Source: Pedobacter petrophilus | Lineage (GTDB): Bacteria > Bacteroidota > Bacteroidia > Sphingobacteriales > Sphingobacteriaceae | Assembly: GCF_009674725.1 (NCBI RefSeq) | Contig: NZ_WKKH01000019.1 | Span: 25,778 to 89,777 of the forward strand | Reading direction: 5' to 3' | Length of the DNA: 64,000 nt | In this document: piece after piece, positions 47,177 through 56,339 of the stretch | How the letters are laid out: the number at the start of each line of letters is the position of its first letter | Position numbering within the stretch: position 1 is the first letter of the stretch | The notes under the pieces: model-generated | Databases searched by the model: none | What the model saw: only the letters and a program-made list of their open reading frames with translations | Told to the model about the DNA's origin: nothing | Program-made: the position numbers and the translations under genes

Positions 47177-47461
47177 TAAGTCGAAAAATTTTGATTGCAA
47201 ACTTAAGCTAATTTCCCATAAAAAGGTAATGTATTATGAAGCATTATAATGGGTTGGAAAGCAACGGCAGTAATTATCAATAACTTCCCTCCTGCTTTTG
47301 CCTATAGTCCTCGCCCTCATTCTTCAGGCTGTGGGCTATTTGGCGCAATCAGGTTTAAATGGAAAGTTTCTGCAAATAAATTCCCCTCAACTGGAAAATT
47401 AATTCTCAAAAGTTTACTTTAATCGTTCAAAAGTTTATGCTTAAACCGATAATTTAGATCG

Positions 47462-48478
47462 ATGAAAAAGCGCTATAAAGTATTAATCGGTTTTTCGGCA
47501 TTTATAATCGCCGGCTATCTGCTTGGTCCGAAGCCAAAAAAACCAATGTATGATACATCGCCGGCTTCCGTTCCTGACATTCAGGATCTTGATGGTTATG
47601 TAAATACAATGGAAAAAGTCAATAAAATCAAGCCAGGAAACGAAGCCGAAATTATCTGGGCAGATTCCAGCCGTCAACAAACAGAATATGCAATCGTTTA
47701 TTTACATGGTTTCTCTGCCTCCAAAATGGAAGGAAATCCGGTTCACCTGAATCTGGCGAAAGCATTAAATGCCAATTTATACCTCGCACGTTTGGCAGAT
47801 CATGGGATTGACACCATAGCACCAATGCAATACTTTACTGCCGACAGGCTTTGGGAAACCAGCAAACAGGCGTATGCTATTGGTCAGAAATTAGGCAAAA
47901 AGGTAATTCTAATTGGTACTTCTACCGGTAGTACCGCAGCCTTAAAACTGGCTGCAGTTTATCCAAAAATTAATAGCCTGATCCTGATGTCGCCCAATGT
48001 TGCCATTAACGATAAAAATGCCTGGTTGCTAAACGATCCCTGGGGCTTGCAAATCGCCAGGTGGGTTTTGGGTAGCGACGAAAGAAAGGTTGATGGCAGA
48101 ACAGCAGAATATAAAAAATACTGGTACACGAATTACAGAATAGAATCTCTGGTAGAATTGCAGGAATTCGTGGAAAGTACCATGAGTAAATCCGTTTTCG
48201 AAAAAGTTAAACAGCCAGTTTTACTGCTCTATTATTACAAAAATGATTTGGAGCAAGATCCCGTTGTGCGGGTAGATGCCATGCTTAAAATGTTTGATGA
48301 TTTAGGTACACCAAATGATTTGAAACGAAAAGTTGCCATTCCTAATGCCGGGAATCATGTACTGGGCTCTTACTTAACTTCGAAAGATCTGCCAAGTGTG
48401 GAAATTGCGATCAACAGTTTCGTAGAAAATGTTTTAAATGAAAAAGTTAATACCTATTCTTCCACAAAGGCCAGTTAA
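47462..48478 (+). CDS. Membrane-anchored alpha/beta hydrolase
   Basis: A 338-residue serine hydrolase. An N-terminal hydrophobic segment (about 6-22) acts as signal or anchor. The fold motifs are VYLHGFSASKMEG (oxyanion loop), ILIGTSTGSTAALKL with nucleophile Ser154, and a probable acid in YYKNDLEQDP and histidine in PNAGNHVLGS. The substrate is unknown; a carboxylesterase or lysophospholipase is plausible. It faces the YpdA-like gene convergently. Confidence 0.75.
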   Translation: MKKRYKVLIGFSAFIIAGYLLGPKPKKPMYDTSPASVPDIQDLDGYVNTMEKVNKIKPGNEAEIIWADSSRQQTEYAIVYLHGFSASKMEGNPVHLNLAKALNANLYLARLADHGIDTIAPMQYFTADRLWETSKQAYAIGQKLGKKVILIGTSTGSTAALKLAAVYPKINSLILMSPNVAINDKNAWLLNDPWGLQIARWVLGSDERKVDGRTAEYKKYWYTNYRIESLVELQEFVESTMSKSVFEKVKQPVLLLYYYKNDLEQDPVVRVDAMLKMFDDLGTPNDLKRKVAIPNAGNHVLGSYLTSKDLPSVEIAINSFVENVLNEKVNTYSSTKAS

Positions 48479-48532
48479 CATCTTATTGGACAGATGTTTA
48501 ATGAGTAAATTCTTAAAATAAATAAAGCCCGA

Positions 48533-49507
48533 TTATTGTTTTTGTCCCACAATATTTTTCACAATCATCTCCGCATGTACCCTGGAGTTTTCTATAAAAA
48601 GCTTATGTGTATCAAGCCCACCACAAACAACACCAGCCAGATACAAACCTTTAATATTGGTTTCCATTGTTTCTTCGTTGTAAACCGGACAAAGGCTTTC
48701 TGGTAAGTCAACTCCAAATTTCCTCAACATAGAAAAATCAGGTTGGTAACCCGTCATGGCAATTACAAAATCGTTGGGAATGGTTTTAATGCCCTCAGGC
48801 GTTCGAATATCTACTTCACCTTCTCTAATTTCGACCAGTTCAGAATTGAAAAGAGCAGTAATCTCTCCTTCTTTAATTCGGTTTTGAATATCCGGACGAA
48901 CCCAATATTTTACATGTGGACCAAGTTCGCCACTGCGCACAACCATAGTTACCTTGGCTCCTTTACGGTAGGTTTCTAAAGCAGCATCTACCCCCGAATT
49001 GTTTGCACCCACAACCACTACATTCTGAAAAGCATACAAGTGAGGATCTTTGTAATAGTGTGTTACTTTCGGCAAATCTTCGCCGGGAATATTCATCAGC
49101 AATGGAACATCATAAAAACCAGTAGCCACAATCACATTACTGGCCGTGTAATTTGCCTTAACAGTCTGAACTTCAAATATCCCTCCATCATTTTTATGGA
49201 TTTGATTTACCCTTTCAAACAAATTAATTTTCAATTCAAACTTCTCCGTCACCCGGCGATAATATTCTACAGCTTCATTGCGATTTGGCTTAGGATTAAT
49301 TGTGACAAAAGGAGCACCTCCAATTTCCAGTTTCTGAGAAGTAGAAAAGAAAGTCATGAATACAGGATAATTGAATAAACTGTTTACCAACGCTCCTTTC
49401 TCAATGATCAGATAACTTAAACCAGCCTCCTGCGCTTCTATTGCGCATGCCATACCAATTGGCCCGGCGCCAATGATAATGATATCGTAATGATCGGGAT
49501 TTGTCAA
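48533..49507 (-). CDS. YpdA-like bacillithiol disulfide reductase
   Basis: A 324-residue flavoprotein of the NAD(P)H/FAD pyridine-nucleotide reductase class. The FAD motif IIGAGPIGMACAIEAQEAG is near the N-terminus, the NADPH motif VVVGANNSGVDAALETYRKGA is in the middle, and it ends in AGVVCGGLDTHKLFIENSRVHA. The sequence fits YpdA, which reduces bacillithiol disulfide. It lies 89 bases downstream of the CstB-like gene on the same strand, which hints at a shared role in thiol and persulfide balance. Confidence 0.78.
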   Translation of the reverse strand: MTNPDHYDIIIIGAGPIGMACAIEAQEAGLSYLIIEKGALVNSLFNYPVFMTFFSTSQKLEIGGAPFVTINPKPNRNEAVEYYRRVTEKFELKINLFERVNQIHKNDGGIFEVQTVKANYTASNVIVATGFYDVPLLMNIPGEDLPKVTHYYKDPHLYAFQNVVVVGANNSGVDAALETYRKGAKVTMVVRSGELGPHVKYWVRPDIQNRIKEGEITALFNSELVEIREGEVDIRTPEGIKTIPNDFVIAMTGYQPDFSMLRKFGVDLPESLCPVYNEETMETNIKGLYLAGVVCGGLDTHKLFIENSRVHAEMIVKNIVGQKQ

Positions 49508-49596
49508 TTTTTTCTTTTTAAATATATTAATAGGAATTTGAAAATTGGCAGGATGCTAACTTCTTCTATTCTCTATTTCCTTTACTATTCCCCTTA

Positions 49597-51009
49597 TTAA
49601 ACTTTCATCGCCTTACTTGGGCAGGCAAAATCGGTTCTTTTCAAACCTGTGTTTTTAATTGCACCATAACCACCAGCAATGTCGATTACATTTTCCACTC
49701 CTCGTGATTTTAATATCGAAGCTGCAATCATCGAACGGTAGCCACCGGCGCAATGAACATAATAAGTTGCTTTGGGATCAATTTCGCCCATCCAGTCATT
49801 AATAAAATCAAGGGGGCGACTCCACGTAAAATCAAGGTGTTCTGATTCATATTCACCAGGCTTACGCACATCAAGTGCAATTACATCTCCTATATTGGCT
49901 GCTTCTTCAAAAGCTTCAGCAGATATAGATTCGATGGTATCAATTTCCTTTGCTGCGTCTGTCCACCGCTCTAAACCGCCATCCAAATATCCAATAGTGC
50001 TGTCGTAGCCCACGCGGGTTAAACGGGTAATGGTTTCTTCTTCTTTACCTTCATCTGTTATGAGTAGAATGGGTTGTTGAAGATCGGTAATTAATGCCCC
50101 AACCCAAGGAGCAAACTGTCCATTCAAACCAATGTTGATGGAATTGGGAATAAAGCCTTTAGCAAAAATTTGTGGGTCGCGGGTATCAAGCATGATGGCG
50201 CCCGTCTGGTTAGCCAGATCTTCGAAAGCCTGTGGCGTTAAAGCATTTAACCCTTTCTCGTAAACCTCATCAATACTTTCTACGCCACCTTTATTTATCG
50301 CAGCATTTTTAGCAAAATATTGTGGCGGAGGCATTATTCCATCCGTAACTTCCTTTATAAACTGTTCTTTAGTTTCTGCTTTTAATGCATAATTAACCTG
50401 CTTCTGATGGCCCAAAGAATCAAAGGTTTCCTTGCTCATACTTTTTCCACAAGCAGAACCTGCACCATGTGCCGGATAAACTATTACATCATCCGCCAAA
50501 GGTTTGATTTTTTCATTTAACGAATCGTAAAGCATTCCTGCTAAATCTTCTATCGTTAAATTACCTTTTTGCGCCAAATCCGGCCGACCAACATCACCTA
50601 TAAAAAGGGTATCCCCACTAAAAATACAATAGTCCTTCCCATTTTCATCTGTCAATAAATACGTAGTAGATTCCAGCGTATGGCCTGGAGTATGTATGGC
50701 TGTGATGGTAAGTGCTCCTATTTTAAACTGTTCGCCATCTAATGCAATGTGAGATTCGAATGCAGTTTTAGCCGTTGGCCCGTAGATAATTTTAGCACCA
50801 GATTTTTCTGCCAAATCTACATGCCCGGAGACGAAATCTGCATGGAAATGAGTTTCAAAAATATACTTAATGATTGCGCCGGCTTTTTCGGCTTTCTTTA
50901 AATAAGTTGCAACCTCTCTTAATGGATCTATAATGGCGGCCTCGCCGTTACTTTCTATGTAATAAGCAGCTTCCGCTAAACAACCTGTATATATTTGTTC
51001 TATTTTCAT
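49597..51009 (-). CDS. CstB-like persulfide dioxygenase with two rhodanese domains
   Basis: A 470-residue protein: an MBL-fold domain (about 1-250) with the non-heme iron motif THFHADFVSGH (His54, His56, Asp58, His63), then a rhodanese domain without the active cysteine (about 255-355, the loop reads LLITDEGKEE), then a rhodanese domain with Cys420 (VHCAGGYRS). The order is that of CstB of Staphylococcus, which oxidises low-molecular-weight persulfides to thiosulfate. It lies upstream of the YpdA-like gene on the same strand. Confidence 0.8.
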   Translation of the reverse strand: MKIEQIYTGCLAEAAYYIESNGEAAIIDPLREVATYLKKAEKAGAIIKYIFETHFHADFVSGHVDLAEKSGAKIIYGPTAKTAFESHIALDGEQFKIGALTITAIHTPGHTLESTTYLLTDENGKDYCIFSGDTLFIGDVGRPDLAQKGNLTIEDLAGMLYDSLNEKIKPLADDVIVYPAHGAGSACGKSMSKETFDSLGHQKQVNYALKAETKEQFIKEVTDGIMPPPQYFAKNAAINKGGVESIDEVYEKGLNALTPQAFEDLANQTGAIMLDTRDPQIFAKGFIPNSINIGLNGQFAPWVGALITDLQQPILLITDEGKEEETITRLTRVGYDSTIGYLDGGLERWTDAAKEIDTIESISAEAFEEAANIGDVIALDVRKPGEYESEHLDFTWSRPLDFINDWMGEIDPKATYYVHCAGGYRSMIAASILKSRGVENVIDIAGGYGAIKNTGLKRTDFACPSKAMKV

Positions 51010-51024
51010 GATTTTCCGATTTCG

Positions 51025-51078
51025 CCAACCTGAATTATTTCAGGATCTTATACACTGAGATAATAATTCAGCATGACG
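51025..51078. repeat. REP-like palindrome pair
   Basis: CCTGAA-TTAT-TTCAGG (51029-51044) followed by a second motif ending ATTCAGCATGACG. The pair CCTGAAT...TTCAGGATC and CTGA...TTCAGCATGACG is a common Bacteroidota intergenic element, and also occurs at 63806-63866. It lies in the upstream region of the CstB-like gene. Confidence 0.7.
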
Positions 51079-51215
51079 AATATGTTTACAACAAAAATAA
51101 AGCTAATTAGCAATAACCGAAATGATGACAGTCATAATTGCAGAAGTTTTACTTTAATTGCTTTATAGCAGATCAAATTAAAACCTACAAGGTTTACTTA
51201 GTCCAAAAAACTAAA

Positions 51216-52235
51216 TTAATCTTTTGTTAATTCTCCGCGAAGCGATTCTTCCATCAATTTACGGCTTTCTTCTACGGGCAATCCTAAGCCCATTACAAAC
51301 ATCAGCTTCGTAACTGTAGCTTCGAACGTAAGGTCGTAACCACTTAAAACGCCCATTTTTTGCAATTCACGGCTGGTTTCATAACGGCCTAAATGAACAG
51401 AGCCTTTTTTACATTGAGAAATATCGATAATGATTTTGCCACTTAAAATTGCCTGGCGGAGGCTATCTAAAAACCACTGTGCGGTGGTGGTGTTTCCAGA
51501 ACCAAAGGTTTCTAGAATAATGGCATCCACTTTCGAATCGGTAATGGCCGAAACCGCTTGCCTGGTAATGCCAGGATATAATTTTAAAACACCAATATTA
51601 GCATTGAAGTTAGTGTGCAAAGTCAATTTACCCTGAGGCGCTTTTAGCACGTAATTGGTGTGAAATTGAAGGTGAACTCCAGCTTCTGCCAACACCGGAT
51701 AGTTTGGCGAGCGGAAAGCTTCAAATTTTTCGCTATTGTATTTAATGGAACGATTGCCTCTAAACAATTGGGCATCAAAGTAGATGCACACTTCGGGGAA
51801 TAAAGATTTACCATTTTCTTTGGTCGCGGCTATTTCTAATGCAGTAATCAGGTTTTCCTTTGCGTCAGTTCTAATCTCGCCAATGGGTAGCTGGGAACCT
51901 GTTAGTACGACAGCTTTACCCAGATTTTCGAGCATAAAGCTTAATGCCGAAGCGGTAAATGCCATGGTATCCGATCCATGAAGAATTACAAAACCATCAT
52001 AAAGGTCATATTGATTGTAGATCAGCTCTGCTAAAGTTTTCCAGATTTCCGGATCCATGTTTGATGAATCTAAAACGGGATTGAAGGAATGAACATCCAA
52101 TTGATAATCCAGCCGACTTAATTCAGGTACATTTTCTTTAATCTGCTCGAAATCGAAAGGAATTAACATTCCATTACTAGGATCATTCACCATACCGATG
52201 GTTCCACCGGTATAAATTATTAGAATTTTAGTCAT
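51216..52235 (-). CDS. ansA: L-asparaginase, type I (cytoplasmic)
   Basis: A 339-residue amidohydrolase that turns asparagine into aspartate. The first threonine motif is LIIYTGGTIGM (Thr9 to Thr12 region), the second is GFVILHGSDTMAFTASAL; both are intact. No signal peptide, consistent with the cytoplasmic type I. It follows tatD on the same strand, a common pairing in Bacteroidota. Confidence 0.93.
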   Translation of the reverse strand: MTKILIIYTGGTIGMVNDPSNGMLIPFDFEQIKENVPELSRLDYQLDVHSFNPVLDSSNMDPEIWKTLAELIYNQYDLYDGFVILHGSDTMAFTASALSFMLENLGKAVVLTGSQLPIGEIRTDAKENLITALEIAATKENGKSLFPEVCIYFDAQLFRGNRSIKYNSEKFEAFRSPNYPVLAEAGVHLQFHTNYVLKAPQGKLTLHTNFNANIGVLKLYPGITRQAVSAITDSKVDAIILETFGSGNTTTAQWFLDSLRQAILSGKIIIDISQCKKGSVHLGRYETSRELQKMGVLSGYDLTFEATVTKLMFVMGLGLPVEESRKLMEESLRGELTKD

Positions 52236-52348
52236 TTGGTTGGTTGGGTTGCTCCTCGCAAAGAAACTAAAAGAATTTCATTTTATTAGGCTATTAAATG
52301 ATAAATATCAGATATAACCGCGTATTACCTTCGTTTTATTATCAATTT

Positions 52349-52379
52349 AACAATAAACGTTAAAAAAACGTTTATTGTT
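52349..52379. repeat. Perfect 13-bp inverted repeat
   Basis: AACAATAAACGTT-AAAAA-AACGTTTATTGTT in the tatD-ansA spacer. It is followed by T-rich sequence on the plus strand but not on the minus strand, so it is not a good terminator for tatD. Function is unknown. Confidence 0.6.
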
Positions 52380-52393
52380 TTTTATTATTATTT

Positions 52394-52413
52394 CCGTAGA
52401 CTACAGTCTACGG
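52394..52413. repeat. Perfect 9-bp palindrome next to the tatD stop
   Basis: CCGTAGACT-AC-AGTCTACGG sits three bases before the tatD stop codon. It is another short element familiar from Bacteroidota spacers. Confidence 0.65.
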
Positions 52414-52416
52414 CTA

Positions 52417-53184
52417 TTAAATTCCAAAAACCTTTTTAGAATTTTCTGTCGTAATGTTTGCAACCTCTTCCACAGAAACGCCATAGATATCTGATAACTT
52501 TTGAGCAATATAAATTAAATAACTGCTTTCATTTGGTTTTCCACGGAAGGGTACGGGTGCCAGATAGGGTGAATCCGTTTCCAAAACAAGATTTTGCAAA
52601 GGAATTTCACTTAACACTAAATCCAGGCCTGCTTTCTTATAAGTAACCACGCCGCCAATTCCTAAATAGAAATTAAGATCGATGGCCTGTTTAGCCTGGG
52701 CAACATTTCCGGTAAAACAGTGGAAAATTCCACGCAACTTTTCATCCTTTTCACTTTCTAATATCTCAAACACTTCGTCGAAAGCCTCGCGACAATGAAT
52801 TACTATCGGTAAGCCAAGTGCCTTTGCCCAGCCAATTTGCTTCCGGAAGGCATCTTGCTGAAATGCTAAAGTGGTTTTATCCCAATATAAATCAATCCCG
52901 ATCTCTCCGATTGCAAAGATTTTTCTCCCAGAAATACTGTTATAGATTTCATCCAATACGGCAAGATAATCCTCCTTTACATCACAAGGATGCAAACCAG
53001 CCATTGCAAAACAATTTTCCGGATATTTTTCCACCAAATCATCAATCATCGCAATTGATTTTACATCAACATTAGGCAAAAACAAACGGGTAACGTCATT
53101 TTCAAAACAACGTTCAACGAGTTGGGCTTGCTTTTCAGCATCTTGCTCATAATATAAATGCGTGTGGGTATCAGTAAAAATCAT
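52417..53184 (-). CDS. tatD: TatD-family metal-dependent deoxyribonuclease
   Basis: A 255-residue TIM-barrel hydrolase. The metal ligands are in IFTDTHTHLYYEQD (first HxH), AIGEIGIDLYWDK, PIVIHCREAFDE, GIFHCFTG and VLETDSPYLAPVPFRGKPNES, the standard TatD set. Such enzymes degrade DNA in repair or cell death. I start it at 53184, where similarity begins; an ATG five codons upstream exists. It is co-directional with uvrA and ansA. Confidence 0.93.
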   Translation of the reverse strand: MIFTDTHTHLYYEQDAEKQAQLVERCFENDVTRLFLPNVDVKSIAMIDDLVEKYPENCFAMAGLHPCDVKEDYLAVLDEIYNSISGRKIFAIGEIGIDLYWDKTTLAFQQDAFRKQIGWAKALGLPIVIHCREAFDEVFEILESEKDEKLRGIFHCFTGNVAQAKQAIDLNFYLGIGGVVTYKKAGLDLVLSEIPLQNLVLETDSPYLAPVPFRGKPNESSYLIYIAQKLSDIYGVSVEEVANITTENSKKVFGI

Positions 53185-53216
53185 TTTTAAGTATTTCAAT
53201 TGAGTATTAAATCTGT

Positions 53217-53321
53217 TTTGACAACTTTATTTCCAGCGTCTTAACTGTTTGTCAAAACCGGCATCATAATAAAAGATTAGCTTTGACAACTTTATTTCTA
53301 ATGCCTTAGCAATTTGTCAAA
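53217..53321. repeat. Pair of 40-bp hairpin repeats after uvrA
   Basis: Two 40-base copies, 53217-53256 and 53282-53321, start 65 bases apart. Each begins TTTGACAACTTTATTTC and ends TTGTCAAA, so the ends TTTGACAA and TTGTCAAA can pair. They fill the spacer after the uvrA stop (53324). Confidence 0.8.
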
Positions 53322-53323
53322 GC

Positions 53324-56227
53324 TTAAATTTTGCTTTTTTTAGGTTTCTTAATTTTTACCGGCTCGGTTTCGAACTTATGTCCGTCGAATTCCATTTCCT
53401 TTTTTAAGAATTTACCGGTTAAGCTGATCGGATTTTGAATTAAACCTTCTGGCGTTCCCTCGAAGAGAATTCTTCCGCCGCCTGCCCCGCCCTCTTCTCC
53501 TAAATCAATTACCCAATCGGCAACTTTTACCACATCTAAATTGTGTTCAATTACCAGAATCGTGTTTCCTTTTTCTACTAACTCTTGTAATACACCTAAA
53601 AGCACATTAATATCTTCGAAATGGAGACCTGTTGTAGGTTCATCTAAAATATAGAAGGTTTTTCCGGTATCTTTTTTAGAAAGTTCAGTAGCCAGTTTTA
53701 CCCGTTGTGCCTCACCACCCGATAAAGTAACAGATGACTGACCTAAAGTAATGTAACCTAAACCAACATCTTTCAGTGTTTTAATTTTCCGGTAAATGAT
53801 CGGAATATTTTCGAAGAAAACGCAGGCATCTTCAATACTCATGTCCAATACATCGCTGATTGATTTTCCGCGGAAACGCACCTCTAAAGTTTCACGATTA
53901 TATCTTTTACCGCCACACTCTTCGCAAGGTACCTGAACATCTGGCAGGAAATTCATCTCAATTACCTTCAGGCCCGCACCCTGACAAGTCTCGCATCTGC
54001 CACCTTTCACATTAAATGAGAAACGGCCTGGTTTGTACCCTCGAATCTTCGCCTCGGGCAGCTGTACAAAAAGGTTTCTGATGTCTGAGAAAACGCCGGT
54101 ATAGGTTGAAGGATTAGAACGTGGTGTTCTTCCAATCGGCGCCTGATCAATTTCAATAACCTTATCAATTTCCTTCAATCCACTTATTTTCTCATATGGA
54201 AGCGGCGTTTTTTTCGCCCTGAAGAAATGATGATTTAAGATTGGATACAAAGTCTCTGTAATTAAACTCGACTTCCCTGATCCGGAAACACCGGTAACTG
54301 CAATAAATTTACCCAGAGGAAAATCAACAGAAACCTCTTTTAGGTTATGGCCGGTGGCTTTGATGATCGAAAGTTTATGTCCGTTTCCAGGTCTCCGTAC
54401 CTTTGGTATTTCAATCTTTTTATCTCCGTTTAAATAGGCGGCAGTTAAGGTTTTAGATTTTAAGATTTGCGCTGCAGTTCCTTCTGCAACCACTGTTCCA
54501 CCGTGAATACCTGCTCCGGGACCAACATCAATTACCCAGTCGGCTTCTAATATCATGTCTTTATCGTGCTCCACCACTAAAACGGTATTGCCTAAATCAC
54601 GCAGATTTTTCAAAGCATTAATTAAACGTTCATTATCGCGTTGGTGCAAACCAATACTTGGCTCATCCAGAATGTACATTACATTCATCAGCTGAGAACC
54701 AATTTGTGTAGCCAAACGAATCCTTTGTGCTTCACCACCAGACAGCGTTCGCGCTGTTCTATCTAAAGTTAAATAGGTTAAACCTACATCAGTTAAGAAC
54801 CCGATTCTTGCCTTAATTTCTTTTAAAATCTCTTTTGCAATAATGTTCTGGCGATCTGAAAGACGTTCATCAACATGTTCAAACCATTGAAACAAGTTAT
54901 TGATGTCCATCGAGGAAAGCTCAAAAATATTCTTTCCATCAACTTTAAAGTGTAAACTTTCTTTTTTCAAACGGGCACCATGGCATTCCGGACAAGTTTT
55001 TAGCTTACGGAAAGCATCCATATCATCATTAGCAGATTCACTTCGCTTTTCGTTCTGTTCTTCCAGCATCTTGATGATCCCATCAAAAGTAATGTTGTAG
55101 TTCTGAACGTTCCACTTATTATATTCTACCTCTACCTTAATTAAATCAGGCGAGCCGTTTAAAATAATATTGATTATCTCATCACTCAATTTCTCTATTG
55201 GTGTAGAAAGCGAGAAAGCATATTTCTTCGCCAGCGATTTTAATACCTGGAACATCCAGATGTCGCGGTATTCTCCAAGTGGTGCCAAACCACCATTTAA
55301 AATACTGAGTTTAGGATTTGGAATAACAGATTCCTTATCCACAACGAAAATATAACCTAAACCATCGCAAAGGTCGCAGGCGCCATAAGGCGAATTAAAT
55401 GAAAAGCTATTGGGCTGAGGTTCATCATAAGAAATTCCCGTAGTTGGGCACATTAAAAACTTACTGAAATGCGCAACATGGTTATCCTTATCACTGATTT
55501 TGATTACTCCCTTACCCATTTTCATGGCAGTTTGAACAGAATCTAAAAGCCTCTTTCTATCCTTATCATCAACAATCAGGCGATCGATGACTACTTCAAT
55601 ATCGTGGATTTTATAGCGGTCGACCTGCATTTTGGCCGTAATATCTTTAATCTCACCATCCACACGAACCTTTACATAACCTTGCTTCCGGATTTGTTCA
55701 AACAGCTCGCGGTAATGTCCTTTTCTTCCTTTAACAACAGGCGCCAGGATATTTACTGCCATGCCATCAAACTTGTTGAAGATATTTTGCAGAATCTGAT
55801 CTTCGCTCATCCGCTCCATTTTCTCTCCGGTATTGTACGAAAAAGCATCAGCTACACGGGCATAAAGCAAGCGCATAAAATCGTAAATTTCGGTAATGGT
55901 ACCTACTGTAGAGCGGGGATTTTTGCTGGTTGTTTTTTGTTCAATGGCAATTACCGGACTCAAGCCAGAAACCTTATCTACATCCGGGCGTTCCATGCCC
56001 CCCATAAACTGGCGACTGTAAGCACTAAAAGTTTCCATGTAGCGCCGCTGCCCCTCCGCATAAATGGTATCGAAAGCCAATGAAGATTTCCCGCTACCAC
56101 TTAAACCAGTAATCACCACCAGTTGGTTTCGGGGGAAACTCACATCAATATTTTTTAAATTATGTACCCTCGCACCGTATACTTCTACATCTTTTTGCTC
56201 GCCGAGGTCGATAGATTTATTGCTCAT
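53324..56227 (-). CDS. uvrA: Excinuclease ABC subunit A
   Basis: UvrA, 967 residues, the damage-sensing ATPase of nucleotide excision repair. Both ATP-binding sites are intact: Walker A GLSGSGKSSLAFDT near residue 42 and GVSGSGKSSLITETL in the second half, with signatures LSGGEAQRIRLATQIGS and LSGGEAQRVKLATEL. The zinc-finger regions ACDLCDGLG, TCPECHGARLKKES and RCETCQGAGLKVIEMNF with PCEECGGKRYN are present. It is full length; tatD follows on the same strand. Confidence 0.97.
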   Translation of the reverse strand: MSNKSIDLGEQKDVEVYGARVHNLKNIDVSFPRNQLVVITGLSGSGKSSLAFDTIYAEGQRRYMETFSAYSRQFMGGMERPDVDKVSGLSPVIAIEQKTTSKNPRSTVGTITEIYDFMRLLYARVADAFSYNTGEKMERMSEDQILQNIFNKFDGMAVNILAPVVKGRKGHYRELFEQIRKQGYVKVRVDGEIKDITAKMQVDRYKIHDIEVVIDRLIVDDKDRKRLLDSVQTAMKMGKGVIKISDKDNHVAHFSKFLMCPTTGISYDEPQPNSFSFNSPYGACDLCDGLGYIFVVDKESVIPNPKLSILNGGLAPLGEYRDIWMFQVLKSLAKKYAFSLSTPIEKLSDEIINIILNGSPDLIKVEVEYNKWNVQNYNITFDGIIKMLEEQNEKRSESANDDMDAFRKLKTCPECHGARLKKESLHFKVDGKNIFELSSMDINNLFQWFEHVDERLSDRQNIIAKEILKEIKARIGFLTDVGLTYLTLDRTARTLSGGEAQRIRLATQIGSQLMNVMYILDEPSIGLHQRDNERLINALKNLRDLGNTVLVVEHDKDMILEADWVIDVGPGAGIHGGTVVAEGTAAQILKSKTLTAAYLNGDKKIEIPKVRRPGNGHKLSIIKATGHNLKEVSVDFPLGKFIAVTGVSGSGKSSLITETLYPILNHHFFRAKKTPLPYEKISGLKEIDKVIEIDQAPIGRTPRSNPSTYTGVFSDIRNLFVQLPEAKIRGYKPGRFSFNVKGGRCETCQGAGLKVIEMNFLPDVQVPCEECGGKRYNRETLEVRFRGKSISDVLDMSIEDACVFFENIPIIYRKIKTLKDVGLGYITLGQSSVTLSGGEAQRVKLATELSKKDTGKTFYILDEPTTGLHFEDINVLLGVLQELVEKGNTILVIEHNLDVVKVADWVIDLGEEGGAGGGRILFEGTPEGLIQNPISLTGKFLKKEMEFDGHKFETEPVKIKKPKKSKI

Positions 56228-56339
56228 ATTTTATTGAAAAGTTGGGAAGAAATTTGGCCTTTAAAAAGACTGCATTTCAATCTGCAAAAATGCTAAAAAT
56301 TTTATCAAAAAGAAAGCGCAATGAAAGCTGTATTAAGGA

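Noticed and set aside
47281..47360. GC-rich segment upstream of the alpha/beta hydrolase as a second copy of the element at 510-600
   Set aside because: Both are GC-rich and palindromic in parts, but I could not align them convincingly beyond short words.
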